From Porphyra umbilicalis (taxonomy: Eukaryota; Rhodophyta; Bangiophyceae; Bangiales; Bangiaceae): a DNA stretch of 64,000 bases. The translations under genes and the position numbers were made by a program. The DNA is taken from positions 124,001 to 188,000 of the forward strand of contig KV918850.1 of NCBI GenBank assembly GCA_002049455.2, written 5' to 3'. This document shows, one piece after another, positions 34,283 through 46,274 of this stretch. The stretch's first letter is position 1. Each line of letters opens with the position of its first letter. The notes under the pieces are model-generated. The model had not been told where the DNA came from. It did no database searches and saw only the letters and a program-made list of their open reading frames with translations.

Positions 34283-36519
34283 GGGGAGGGCACGGTGTTT
34301 TTTAGCGGGGCCATGCCGGAGAAGGTGCGGCTGGTGTGGCTGGATGGTGTACATACGGTTGGATGCTGGTGTGGATGCTCGTGGCGCCTGCTCTACGTCT
34401 GTGGGCACGTCTGGTGGTCGTTTCTTCGTACGACATTTCCTTATTCGCTGTCCTGGGTTTCTCGTTACCTACCCCCGTGCAGCTGCGGTAGGTTGCCCGC
34501 CCCGCCGCGGCCACCGTGATGTTTGCGCGGCGCCGCGGTGCGCCGCGGCGTCATTGAACAGACTCGGGACAAATTTCACTGCCGGCGGCGGCCGTGGAGT
34601 AGACCGCCGGCCGCTCGCTCCACTGCCGCGCTGAGAGGTGGTCTACCACACAGCGCGGCGGTGGAGCGTCGACGCGCACGCATGTCACCCTCCCATCCGA
34701 GTGTGTTGCACCCCCCCGCCCACACCACTCTTTCTCCACGGCCGGCGCCGGCGCCGTGTCGTCGACCGACCACCGACCGTCGACGGCCCCACCAACCGCC
34801 GGCCCGTGTACCGGCTGGCAGACGACTACCCGGTAGCTGGTCGTCACACGCGAGCGCGCCGGTCGATGAACATCCCGCCGCCGGTCAAGGTCCGACTCAG
34901 TCCCCCCCCCCCCTCCCCCACCCTCCCCCACCCCCCATCTGCCCTCCTCGCCAGCAGGGCATGGCGGGCAGTCTTTCGTGGCGGCGAGACGAACGTGACT
35001 GGCAGACGGTCGCAGCGGCCGTGGGGGTACGATGGCCTGTCAGAGCTGCCAGTGCCGACACTCTCCGCTCCTCGTGTTGCCGTCGCCCCCCCCGAAAGAG
35101 GCGGTTACCGTCGACAGCACAGGCGCCAAAAACACGACCCCCACCCCCCGCCGTATCCGCGCGGCTCCCGATACGCGGGTGGGAACACAGGAGGGCGGCA
35201 ACACACTGACGACGTGTGGGCACTCCGTGGCGGCGGCGGCGTGGGAGGGACCGCCACGCGGCCCGCGGCGGCGCCGCGGCGGCCGCGGCCGGCGGCCGTC
35301 GCCTCTACGACGGCCCGCCCGGCGGCGGCGGCAGCGGCGGCGGCGGCGGCCGTCTGTCGCGCGCGGCGCGGGCCGGTCGCCAGCCCGGCCGCCCGATGCG
35401 GCACGCTCCGCCCGGTGGGGCGGGCGCCCGGCGCGCCGCGCGGGGGGGTGCGGGCGCCCGCCCCGCTGCCATTGCCATGTTGGCTGCCGACGGCGGCGCA
35501 CGCTGTCAAGGACACCCCCGGCAGCGGGGCGGCTGCGGGTGGATGGTGGCGCCGGTGAGCCGCGCGGCGGCGGCCGCCGCCGCTGCGCCGGGCGGCTGGA
35601 CGGCGCGATCACGCGGGCGCGGGCGGCCGCTGCGGCGGCTGCCTGTGCCCCCGACATGTGGCGCCATGCTGTGGCGGCGGCATCTACCCCACCGCGGCCG
35701 CTCGTCACGGCGAGCGGCCGCTCCACCGGCAGGCCCGCCGCCACATTGGTAGCAGGCGGCCACCTCTGTGGAGGCCGCCGCTCCCACCTGCCCACTTGCA
35801 CCCCCCCAAACCCCCTCCCCCCCCCCCGAGGGATGGAGGGCGGCGGTGACGGCGGTTGCGGGCATACGCCGCGCCGCCCGGCATGTTGCCATACGTGCAC
35901 TGCGAGGCGCGGCGGGAGCCCGCGCACGCGCCTGTCGGCTCTCCCAAGCGGCTCGGCGGGAACCGGGCGACCGCGGGAGGGGTGGCCACGCCCCCAAAGG
36001 CGCGACGTGCGGCGGTTGGCGGCGGTCCGCCGCCCACAGCCATGCACTCCCCAGACCGGTTGGATGCATGCTGCCAGCGGCCGCGTGACCGGTCGGCGGG
36101 TCGGCCGACAGGGCCACCGGGCAGCTGCGCAGTGGATCTCTCCCGATGGCGCCGGGCCGCGCCGACGCCGGTTGCCCGCTGGACGCGGTGGTGGCGGTTG
36201 GTGGCATCGGGTGTCTGCGTTGCTGCCACCCCCTTGGCTACAAGCCCCCTAGCCGCGGGTGTCCCGGCAAAAGGGCGGTGCGTCCCGCAGATTCCACCGC
36301 GTGGAGACGAACCGTCGCGGCTGGGCTCGCGTCCAAGCGGCGTGGACAACGATGAGCACCCCCCGCACCCCTCCGAACGCGCCGGCCGTCGCGTCGGCGC
36401 ACGCCCGGCGGCCTGCGGCGGGTACCGTGCCCGCGACCGCCGGGTGTGACCGCCGCCGCCGCCGCCACTCCCACACCCGCAGCCACTCCCACCCCCGCAG
36501 CCGCTGCCACCACCGCTGC

Positions 36520-36550
<31 letters not shown>

Positions 36551-39158
36551 GCCGCCGCGACCGCCGCTGCGGCACCGCCGCAACGGCACGAGGCGCGGCG
36601 GGAGATTACGGCGCTCGGCCGCCGCGGGGGCACATGGGTCACCGCCGGGCGCGGGAGGAGCCGCCCCCCGCGCCACCCTTTTGCGCGACCGACCTGCCGG
36701 GCGGCGGCGGCGGCGGCGGCGGCGGGCGCCGCGGGCGCCGCAAAGCGCCGCCAGGCCGGCTGCCGGTGGGGGCGGCGGGCGCCGCGCACGCTGCGCTTTT
36801 GTCTCTGTCGGCGGCCGCGCCGGTCGGCCGGCCGCCCCGCCGGCCAGTGGCAAACACGGGTGGGGCGGGTGCGGCCGGTGCGGCGGTGGCGGGGCGAGCC
36901 ACGGCCCCGTGGCCCCGCCGAGCGCGTTGCAGGGCGAGCCGCGGCGGGCGCCGACGGCGGCGGCGGGGCAGAGGCGTGCCCTCCCGGCAGCCGCCGCAGC
37001 GTCGGCCGGGCGCCCGCTGTGTCGTCCATCCCCTCCCGCGCACTCCCCCCACCCCCCCAGTGGCCAGAGGGATCGGGAACGCCCACTATGGGGGGGGGTA
37101 CATCGGCTCAACGCGGGCAGCCGTAGGGTGCAGGCCCGTGGCTCTGATGGACAACCCCCCCGCGCGGGCGTCCGACGGGGGCCGCGGGTGGCTCCGCCCG
37201 CCGCTCGTCGGCCGCGTCGCGAGGCGCGCCGCGGCGGCGGCGCGTGGCGGCTGGCCGGCGGCCGGGAAAAAGCGGCCGCGCACGTGCCACAACCGGCGTT
37301 GGCTCGCAGCCGGCAGATCTGGAGGTTGATTGGGCGCCGCGCGGATGGGCTTCCCCTGCCACCCGCCCCGCGCCGCCGGTGGGGACCCCGTGACTGGCAG
37401 CTCCGAGGTCTGGCAGGGTGCTGACTCTGCCCCTCCCCGCCCCCCCACCCCCCCCCACAGCGCGTTGCGGCCGCGTCGGCGGCAACCACGGCGGCCCCCA
37501 ACGCGCTGCTGCGCTTTTTGCGCCTCGGTGCCCGCGCGGGAGTGGGTGTGCTGGCCAACGCACGGGAACGTGGCGTTGCCGCCGCCGCCGGCGTGCCCGC
37601 CTCGGAGCCGGCTGCCGTCCGTGAGGCCACCTCTCCCCGTCACGACGCCGCGGAGGGCGCCTCGGGATTCGCCCTGACGTGCACGCCGTACAGGACGGGG
37701 GGCCCCGCCGCGGCGCGCGTCATGCGCTGCCGCCTTTTGGTCGACTGAGGGGGGGGGCTCGGTGCGCTTCATGGCCGTTGCCGGGAGCTAAACGTGGCCA
37801 GGCGGTTGCGACCCTTGGGGGGGGGGGGGGGAGGGGGTAGGGGGGGGGGGGGGGGGGTATGTGTGAGCGTGAGGAAGAGAGGAGCCTCGGTGAGCGGGTC
37901 TCGGCGGCGGCAGGTCCCCACCGCCTCGCACCGCCACGGCTCGCCGCTACGCGTGCAACGGCGGCGGGTGCCGCGTCGCCGCCGTCGCTGCCAGCTCCAG
38001 TGTCTGGCCTCGGCTTCGGCGGCGCGCCGCGGGGCGGCGGGATGCGTGCAAACGGGGTCCAGACGTGGTGGCGGGTGTCGCTGCGGCCCGCCGCCGTCCC
38101 CTCTGGGCCCGGTGGGAGGGGGCGTGTGCGTCGGGCGGGCGGCGAGGATGGAGCACCGGCCGGTGCGGCGCGCCGCCGTCGTGGCTCTGCCGCTCAGCAC
38201 TCCCCACGCTCCAGCGCCCGCATCCGTGGGCCCACCCCCCCCCCGCGCCCACCCTCACTGCCTGCCGCGTCCGACAGGACCGAATGCCCGGCCGACGGGG
38301 GGCGCCGCCAGGGGTCGTGGCGGACGGTGGCGCGCTCAGGGATGGCGGCTGCGAGGCGGGGTGTTGCCTCCCCCCCCCCCCCCCCCCCCCCCCCACCCCC
38401 CTGCCACCGTCCCCTTCTTCCCTGCGGCTCGTGGCGGCCCGCTCGCCATTGTGCCAGTGCGTCGGGGGTTTGGGGGAGAGCCATGTCCCCCCTGTTTTGG
38501 CTGCGGCCGACGAGGATGGCGTGCGCGTGCGCCGGTGCCAGCAGCGCCGCGGCGGTGCGAGCGGTGCGGCGCGGGGGCGGCCATATTGTTTTTCTCGCTC
38601 CCGGCCACGCAATCGGCGCGCGCCGTGTGGGGGTGGAGGGGGGGGGGGGGACGTCGAGGTCCCCGCGTGCAATCCGCGGCGCGTCACGCGCGGCGGCGGC
38701 GACGGCGACGGCGGTGACCGAGGAGGTGCAAGCGTGCCGTCGGGTGCCGGGCGGCGGCCAGTCGGGCGCGTGGCGCGCCGACTGGCGGGCAGGCAGGCAC
38801 GGTGGTGCGGCTCGCCCCGCTTCCATCCGGAGCGCCGCCGCCGGCGGCCACCCCCGTAGCCGAGGGGGTACTTGATCCACGCGCCGCGGGCGCGGCGGGG
38901 GGGGGGTGCGGGCGCGTGGGCGTGGTGGGGGCGGTCAACGCCAGCGGTGCTTGTTTCGTCCGCCACCGTCACGTCCGCCGTTGTCGGGGGGGGTGGGGCG
39001 CTCCACGCGCACTGCGTCTGTGCCCGCGGCCCGCCGGCGTCCCCCCCGCCGCCTCGGTGGCCGCCGCTCCCGTCAGCCGGCACCCAAGGGGGTGCCTCGC
39101 TCGGCCGTTGGTCCGTGTCGTTGTGGCCGCCCGCACCTTGCGCGGCGGCGTCTCCGTG
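34283..39158. other. GC-rich region without a convincing gene
   Basis: Nearly 5 kb of high GC with overlapping Arg/Gly/Pro/Ala-rich open frames on both strands and no domain. An imperfect hairpin lies at 34611-34674 (CGCTCCACTGCCGCGCTG against CAGCGCGGCGGTGGAGCG). GCC/GCN trinucleotide runs lie at 36450-36580, and a 25-base C run at 38370-38394. One plus-strand stretch ending at TGA 37746-37748 (ANARERGVAAAAG ... VMRCRLLVD) has protein-like composition and might be the end of an unrecognised gene beginning near 36446. I do not call it. Confidence 0.4.
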
Positions 39159-41685
39159 ATGGGCCCCTACACGACGCCCCCACGGGGCGGGCGCGGCGGC
39201 GGCGGGTCCCGCGTCGGCCCCCTCGCCGCGGCGGTGGCGGCGGGCGGCTCGGCGTTTGCATCTTCCCCCATGAGCGGCATCATGACACGCGGCGCGGCGG
39301 CGGCGGCGCGGCCGCCGCCGCCGCTGCTCGACTTCGGCGACGAGTTTTCCCACTTTTTGGCCGAAGTCGACGACGTCGTCGCGTCGCCCCGCCATGCGGT
39401 GACGGCCGCCGGTGGCGGCGGCTGCCGCCCGACCGGCGTTTTGTGTGACAACGGTCGGCCGGTGGTGCTGTCGCCACTCTTTTCGGGTGACGGCGGGGGC
39501 TTTGCGGCCGCCCCCGACAGTGCCGTCTCCCTCTCGCGCGCGTCTTTGTGCTCCCCGTCTCAATCGTCGGTCGTCGACTCGCCGCTGGTCGGCGGCGGTT
39601 GCGGCGGCGACGGCAGCGGCGGCAGCTCCGCCTCGGGCTCGGCGACGCCCCTACTGCCCAGCACGGGCCTCGGCGTCGACCATCTCTTCCTCGCGTGCAC
39701 CTCCCCCTTTGACCCAGTCACCACGTATCCGCCCGGCAGCGGCCAGGTGGGGCGTCCCGCCCACCAGGCGGTGACGGCCGGGGTGGCGTCCCCGCACGCA
39801 ACTCCCGAGGCGGCGGTGCGAGACTTGGAGCGGTTGCTCGCCGCCGACCCGATCGACGGCCCAGCGGAGGGCGTGGCCGTTGGCGGCGACCGCGACGATC
39901 ACGCGCCGGGCATGTCTATGGATGACGGGTGGGGGTATGGCCCGCCGCCTGCCGAGTCGCTGACATCCCGCGCCGGCGGCCAGTCGGCGGGTGGGGCCAC
40001 CCACGCGGTGGTGGGGCTTCTCGACGAGCTGTCGCCCCCGCCCGCCCGCGATTACGGGCGCTCGCTGACGCATCACCTCCCCGCCAGCGACGAGCCGTCG
40101 ATGGATATGGCGGCCGAGTCGGCCGCCGCCGCCTTTGACGTCAACCCCAACTTTGAGCGCTTCCTCGACGCCGCTGTCGGCACCGAGTCGGCGTTTTTCG
40201 GCACCCTGACGATGCACACCCCCGACGCCGGTCGGGGCGGTGGCGGCGGCGTCGGTGGTGGTGACGGCGGCGGCGCCTACCGACCGCCGTCAGAATCAGT
40301 CGACGGCCCCTCCCCGTCGGCTTCCTCGCTGTGCGCCCGGATGGCGCGTGCGTGCGCTCTTCCTGGCGGCGGCGGCGGCAGCGGCATCTGCGCGTCAACG
40401 CCCAGTATAGACCGCATTCGCCTCCCGCCGTCGATTGCCGCGACGAGCTCCCCGTCGGACGCGTCGACGCTGACGCCGTCGCCGGCGGCGCCGACTGCGG
40501 TGCCGTCGCCAGTTGCGCCCAGAGGTGGACGGGGAATGACAGATTATCGCATGATGCCCCTGCCGCCGCCGCGGTCGTCGTTGGCAGTCAAGGCCCATGC
40601 GGTTCCGGCCGGCGCATCCCCGGGGGAGCAGCACCCGGCCGAGCTGGGGGTGACTGCCGAAGTGCAAACCACCCTGCGGTGCAGCTCGTGTCCGGCAGTC
40701 TTTCGCAAGCAGCACAACTTGAGCGTACGTTTTTCTTGAGGGGACGGCGACGTGGGACCTCCGCATGCATTTGCGAGGGTATGCATGCATTTTGGGAGAT
40801 GGTCCATCGTGCTTTTGTGTGAAGGGACGTTGATGATGCTGCCCATACCGACGCTAACCTCGCGCCCACTCTTATTACCTTTCCTCTTGTCTCTTTTGGT
40901 TGCGTGGCGTTTTGCTTGGACAGAAACACGTCCGATCGGTGCATCTCCGCAAGCGGCCACACGTTTGCAGTATGTGCAACTCGGCCTTTGGTGAGAAAAA
41001 CAAGCTCGTCAAGCATCGCCTGACGGTGCACGAGAAGCAGCGCAACTATGATTGCCGGCTGTGCGCGCTCAAGTTTGGACAAGCGTCGGACCTCAAACGC
41101 CACGTCAACATTGTCCACAAGGGCCACCGCCCCTACTCGTGCACCGCGTGCATCGGCCGCGCCTTTGGTCGCAAGGCGTCGCTCAAACAACACCTCATGT
41201 CCATGCACCGCCACAAGGCCGGGTCGGGCGAGTTGAAGAAGGTGCTCGAGCACGCGTCGCAGGTGGCGGCGGCGGCCATCGCCGCCTCTGCCGCCGTGGA
41301 GAATGACCTACCCCTGTCCGACGGGGAGTTGGACGGCGACGGCGACGACGACAGCGTCGTTGGCGCGGGCGTCCTCGGCACGAGCTCCTTCTCGGCGGGC
41401 TCCCTTTGGACGTCGGCGCCGCTGTCGTCGACGCACTCACGGGACGCGTTGATGCTCGGTGCGTCGCTGTCCGGCGCGTCGCTGGGACCGGTCGGTGGGG
41501 GGGTGTCCCCAGCGAGCAAGGCCAATGCTGCAGCGGCCGCGGCGGCCGCTGCAGCGTCGGCGGCTTTTTCCACCGACCCGTACGGCGGCATTGACACGCT
41601 CGCCGTACCAGATGATCACGCGCGGCGACTGCGGTTGGCGGCGGCCGCCGCGGCGGCGCAGTCGGTGCGCCTACCCCGGCGCTGA
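39159..41685 (+). CDS. Four-finger C2H2 zinc-finger protein, likely transcription factor
   Basis: Two exons, 39159-40724 and 40924-41685, with GT-AG intron 40725-40923, giving 775 residues. The long N-terminal half is Ser/Gly/Ala-rich with two similar acidic-hydrophobic motifs, DFGDEFSHFLAEVDDVV and DVNPNFERFLDAAVG, that could be interaction or activation segments. Four tandem C2H2 fingers follow at residues 508-529 (CSSCPAVFRKQHNLSKHVRS then VH), 537-558, 566-587 and 595-617. Spacing is C-x2-C-x12-H-x4-H, with x13 in the fourth. Linkers are LRKRPHV-like rather than TGEKP. The intron falls inside finger 1, between Ser522 and Lys523, so splicing is needed for a complete first finger. The tail is Ala/Ser-rich. 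Sequence-specific DNA binding is expected; targets are unknown. ATG 39159 is the first in-frame start; ATG 39270 is a possible alternative. Confidence 0.85.
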
Positions 41686-42620
41686 GTTCGCCGGGAGGAG
41701 GTTCTCGTACACCCCCACCCTGTTGCCGGTTTGTGCCTCTTGGGCCGCTCGCCCGCCTCGCGGCGCGGCGGACGTGCCTGCTGGCCGCTTCCCCCCCCCC
41801 CCCTTGCCACGCCACCTTCCCCTGCCCCCGTGCCACACCTCGCGGCCGGGTGCAGGGAGAGGGGGGGTGGGCGGAATGCCGAGGCCACTCGCCACCGACT
41901 GGCGCTGCGCAACGCAGCACCGGTCGGGCTTGGCGGGTGCGCTCCCTTCTGTGACGGCCGCGTGGCCGGTCGCCCGCCTCCTCATGTACATTTTTCGGCG
42001 GAGGACGACGCGCGTCGAGCCAGGGCACGCGCCGGCCAGCCGGCGCGTGCCTCTTGTGGTGGGGATCCCCGCTGTGGGGCACCGACCCCCGCACCCCCCG
42101 CACACCGTTCGGTTGGTCCCGTGGTGCGTGCGTGCGTGTACTCTTGTCTTGTGAGGACCCTGTTGCAAACTGATGGCGAACGGGCGGACGACGCTATGCG
42201 CGGCACCCCACCATGTTTTTCTTCCCTCGTTGCCACCGCGCCGCGGTGGACGGCGCGCCGAGCACCGCGTCGAGCCGAGACAATTCAAACCCTTCCGTTC
42301 TTGACCCACCGTGCCGTTGAGCAAACCGACCCGCGTCGGAAAGCGCTCGCCGGTCTGACCCCAAACGACACGGCCGCCAACGTCGCCACGCCGGCCCGCC
42401 CGTGAAAGGCGTTGCCGCGCCACAAAAGCCCGCGCGAGGTAGCAAGCAACAGAGTCAAGGCCCCACAGGGTCCATTCGGATTGCCCAAGAGCAGCACGAA
42501 AGAACGATACGGTGAAGTGGCAGGCGCGAAAAAGCCCCGGTATCGGTCAGGAAACAAAGGAAGCCAAGAAAACCCGGCACTAAAAAAACAAACCCCAAAC
42601 AATCCCCCACCCGCACAGCC
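41686..42620. other. Convergent intergenic spacer, no gene seen
   Basis: The 3' flanks of the C2H2 gene (plus strand) and the TFIIA-like gene (minus strand) meet here. A 224-codon plus-strand frame at 41731-42405 shows no domain and is Arg/Pro-rich, so it is not called. Confidence 0.4.
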
Positions 42621-43102
42621 TCAATCCGTCCGTTGCCGCTTTGGCGCCGGCCCGCCCCGGTCTTTGGCACGCCCGTCCCGGACGGGGCGGTCCGCCCCCG
42701 CCTCCCACTCGCGACTCCGCGGCGCGCCGTCTGCCCGCCCCCCCTCCACCGGCTCCTCCGCCGCACCCCCCCCTTCTTCGCGGCGCGCCGTTTGGCCACC
42801 CCCGGCGCCGCCCCCAGCCGCTCCTTCCACGCCACCCGCAGCGCGGCGAGGCGCTCCGCGCGCACGCCCGCCCCGCCATCGTCCTCCCCCTCGTCGCCGT
42901 CCCCGTCCTTGACACCAAGCTCCTCCGCCGTCGCGTCGACCACCGTGTCAATGACGCGGAGGTACACCGCGTGTGCCGCCGCGGCGGGGCCGAGCACCAC
43001 CGGCGCGGGGCGGGGGGACGCCCGCGCGCGGCGGTCGGCGGCGCGGCGGTCGGCGGCGGCGGCCATGGCGGCGGCCATGCGGGCGTGGGTGCGAGACGGC
43101 AT
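42621..43102 (-). CDS. Protein resembling the N-terminal domain of the TFIIA large subunit
   Basis: About 160 residues. From the minus-strand ATG at 43102 (MPSRTHARMAAAMAAAADRR) it reaches AVYLRVIDTVVDATAEELGV, an acidic insert, then AERLAALRVAWKERLGAAPG. This follows the TFIIA alpha N-terminal pattern (LYRSVIEDVIN..., then an ELKxLWExKL-type helix), which forms the four-helix bundle with the small subunit and stabilises TBP on DNA. The expected acidic spacer and C-terminal beta-barrel half are not visible downstream. After a basic stretch (KRRAAKKGG) and a frame change at the C tract near 42765-42775, the likely end is a short tail, GPAPKRQRTD, with stop at 42623-42621. It is either a truncated or separate alpha-like protein, or a coincidental helix match. 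Confidence is moderate. Confidence 0.5.
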
Positions 43103-43811
43103 GGCGTCGGGAGGGGGGGGGGCGGGCGCAGGTCCCGGGCGGGGGGGTGGGGAGCGGCAGGGGGGGGGGGGGGTGACCACGGGCGCGCGCGGCCGCGTCG
43201 ACGGGATCGAAATGCCGTACCGAGTGAAGAAACGCTAGGCCGACATGAGAGAAGAGGGGCAGAGGCGCAGCAAAAGCAACAGGCGGGGACGCGTCAAAGA
43301 GTAGGGGGGAGCGGGTCGGAGGACGAGGCGTTTGGCGGGGGTGCAGCGTCTGGGGCCATCGCCGCCCCCGTAGCGGCGCTGCGTTGCCGACCAGCTGGTG
43401 GAGAAGACGCACCGTGCGGACTGGACTGATGGATCCCCTTCCGCAGAACGAGTACATGTACTGTGCGCAGCTATTTCGCAAGGAGAGGACTTGACAGTGC
43501 TGTCGTAGCCCTAACAGACGAAACCCGTTTGCCAAGCCGAAAATGGACACGCTTGTGCTTTTCCGTCCATCGGCTGCGCTGTTGCGGTCCAGACGCGCCC
43601 CCCCGCGGCCTCGGCGGTGGTCTCGGCCTGCGCAGCGGCAACGACGACGGTGGCGGCGGCCGGCTCTGACGTGGCGGCCTGCACGTCGGCGAGGAGAGGT
43701 GGTGAGTTTGCTTTTCTGGCGGCCTGAACACATCTGGGCAGGGGGGGGGGTGTCGCGGTGGCGGCGGGTCGCGACGGTTCCGCTCCTTCGTCGTCCCCCC
43801 CCCGTCACCCA
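43103..43811. other. Divergent intergenic spacer
   Basis: This separates the minus-strand TFIIA-like gene from the plus-strand nuclear protein gene, so it should hold both promoters. Composition is mixed, with lower GC at 43230-43560. No clear TATA word or other element is seen. Confidence 0.35.
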
Positions 43812-44123
43812 ATGTCGTTTGTTCGCGCGGCGCGGCGGCTCCCCCACGGTACCTTGCGCGCCCCCGCGGCGACTGCCGACCACCCCCACGTGCCGCCCGT
43901 CATAGTGGACATCTCGGATGAGGAGGCGCCGGACGTTGCCCCCCCACCAGCGGCGCCCGCGCCGGCGCCGGCGCCGACACGGCCGCCGGCCGCCCGCCGG
44001 GAGGCGCGCGTGCTCTTGACCCTCGGCCTGCGCGGCGCGTCGTCGCGCCTCTCCGCGCGGCTGTTGGACAAGCTCCTACGGCCGATCCTGGACGACCTCG
44101 GCACGCCGCTTGTCGACGGCACC

Positions 44124-44159
<36 letters not shown>

Positions 44160-45634
44160 CACGGTCCCACCGGCGGGGCGCCCAGCGGCACCCCCGTCGG
44201 CGCCGTCGACGTGCCGGTCGTCACCCCCCGCGGCGTGTCGGTGTTGGCCCTCACCGTCGCCATCCACCTCTCCTTCCCCCCCCCCACCGGCCGCGCCGGC
44301 GCCGTCACCGACGCCCCGTCGCTCGCCGCCGCGCTCGCCCCCCGCCTCGACGCGCGCGGCGTCCACCTCCACCGCGCCGTGGAGGTTTGCGCGGGCGGCG
44401 GCGCGCGGGCGGCCCCGCCGACGGCGGTGCCCCCCCCACGCCGCGTGTGGGTGTACCTCTTGCCCGCCGCGTCGCTCGGCATCCCCGAGGCCGCCGTCCG
44501 CCGCGCCGCGCGCACCGCGCGGGGGGCGCGCCGCGCCGCCGCCCGGGCGGCGGCGGCGCGCCCACCCCCAAAAAAGCGGCGCAAGGTCGGGGCGGCAGCG
44601 GCGGCGGCGGCGGCGGCGGCGGGGGCACCCCCCCCCCCGCTCCCGTCGCCACGTGCGCGCCGCGGCTCGACGGCACCGTCGGCACGCCGCTGTTGCGGCA
44701 CCTCGGCGCGGCCGCGGCGGCCGCCTTTGCCGACGCCGTCGACCGCCTGCGCGCGGCCACGGACGCGGTGCCGACGGGGCGGCGGCTCGCCGCGCACAAC
44801 CACTATCCGCGGCCGCTGGGGCCCGCGGGGGTGGGGTCCCCCCCCCCCACCGCCTTGGCGGCGGTGTATGTTGGGGTGCCGCCGACCTTCCTCGCCGACG
44901 GCGCGTACCTCCCCGTCACCGCCACGTTTACGGGCGCGCCCGCGGCGGCCGCCGAGGCCGCCGTCGTGCGCGGCGTTGTGGCGGCGGCGGTGTTGGCGGC
45001 GCGGGGGCGGGCGCCGCCCCCGCTGGCGGCGGTGAGCCTCCACCCCGTCGCGCGGCTGCCGGCACTGCCGACCGCGCCGGCGGCGGGGCTCCTCCTCGCC
45101 TCCGCGTCGGTGGCAGACGCGGCGGCGGCGTGGGAGGCGGGCGGCGGCGCCGAGCGGCCGCTGACGCCCGTGTCGGGGTTGCCCGTCAAGGGGGCGGCCG
45201 ACGGGTGGACGCGGTCGCTCGTGACGGGCGTCGCGCAGTTTTGGTCGGCGCCCGCGGGGGAGGGCGTGGAGGAGGGGGGGGGCGCCAGATGGGGGACGCC
45301 GGCCGGCGGCGGCGGCGGCGGCGGCGGGGGTGGGGGCGCCCCCATCCCGGTCGCCGCCGCGTGGGATGCGGGGGAGGACGGCAGCGGCGCGTCGGACGGC
45401 GACAGCGGCGGCAGCAGTGGGGACGAGACGGAGCTGCTCGGGCCGTCGGGGAGCGACGCGTCGGACGGGGGCGGCGGGGGCGGGCGCGGCGGTCCGGCGC
45501 CGGCGCGCCTCGGCGCGCCGGCCAAGCGCAAGCAGCCAAAGGGGTTTTATGGCCGCCGCGGCCGGGAGGGCTGCGTCAGCGAGGTGTGGACGGCGGCGCT
45601 GTTGCAAGAGTATGGGGGCCGGTGGCCCGTGTGA
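43812..45634 (+). CDS. Putative nuclear protein with SUMO-interacting-like motif and classical NLS
   Basis: The function is not recognised; about 607 residues. ATG 43812 opens MSFVRAARRLPHGTLRAP. Soon after, VIVDISDEEAPDV (about 43901-43939) is a hydrophobic core followed by acidic and Ser residues, the textbook form of a SUMO-interacting motif. A beta/alpha-like stretch, ARVLLTLGLRGASSRLSARL, follows. PPPKKRRKVG (about 44563-44592) is a strong monopartite NLS. After an Ala run and a frame change at the C tract 44628-44638, a second conserved-looking region includes LAAVYVGVPPTFLADGAYLP, then GWTRSLVTGVAQFWS. An acidic Ser-rich segment (SGDETELLG) follows, and a basic tail, KRKQPKGFYGRRGREG, before TGA 45632-45634. 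No enzyme domain is visible. A nuclear, SUMO-linked adaptor is an inference. Confidence 0.55.
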
Positions 45635-46274
45635 TGGGACGGGGCGGCCACGGCGGTACGTACGGTGGGGGTGCCGTTTTGTCGTCCACCATGACGACCG
45701 TGCGCTGCCCGTCTGCCGCTCGTGTGCTTGAACCAAATTACGATGCTGATCATCCTCGACTCGTCAATTTTGTCGCAGACGGCAGAATTAGACCGCGTGA
45801 CAGAGGGTACTACTTGTGGCTGATGACCATGGACGCCTGACGAGCGGCGGCAGCAAGCGGCACGCCCACGCGCCCGCGAGCGCCCAGTCTCCGCACGGCC
45901 TCGCGCACAGCGCCCTCACCGCCACACCCCCCGAGTGGGCGTGCTGCCAGTCGGGCGGCACGACGGAGCAGCCACGGCCGCGGCGGTCGGCACCGCCCCC
46001 CGGGGCGTACGGCACGGGCCCGCTACCACGGACGCTGCTACGACCGCAACCGCTTGCTTCTCGTCCTCTACCTTGCTGGCTGCGGTACTGAGCCAACTGT
46101 CTGGCGGCTCTGCCAAGCAGCGTCGTCCACAGCTCGTCTGAGACGCCGGCTGCTGCTGAACAGAGACAGTCCTGGTTCCCCTATATCACCACTAATTGTT
46201 TTTTTTCTTCCCCCTGCGCCCCCCCAAGCTGTGGTGTCGATGCGTGTACCGCCGACGGCGGCACACTGCCCACC
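45635..46274. other. Intergenic spacer with TATA-like word before USO1
   Basis: No gene is seen. CTATATCA at about 46178-46185 lies about 90 bases before the USO1 start and is followed by a T-rich then C-rich tract (46196-46227) that could be a leader or a 5' intron end. This is not provable from sequence alone. Confidence 0.35.

Noticed and set aside
35705-37630. 641-codon minus-strand frame
   Set aside because: Arg/Pro/Gly composition, no domain, and equal-length frames on the other strand; compositional openness.
41731-42405. 224-codon plus-strand frame
   Set aside because: No domain, Arg/Pro-rich, and overlapped by several frames on the other strand.
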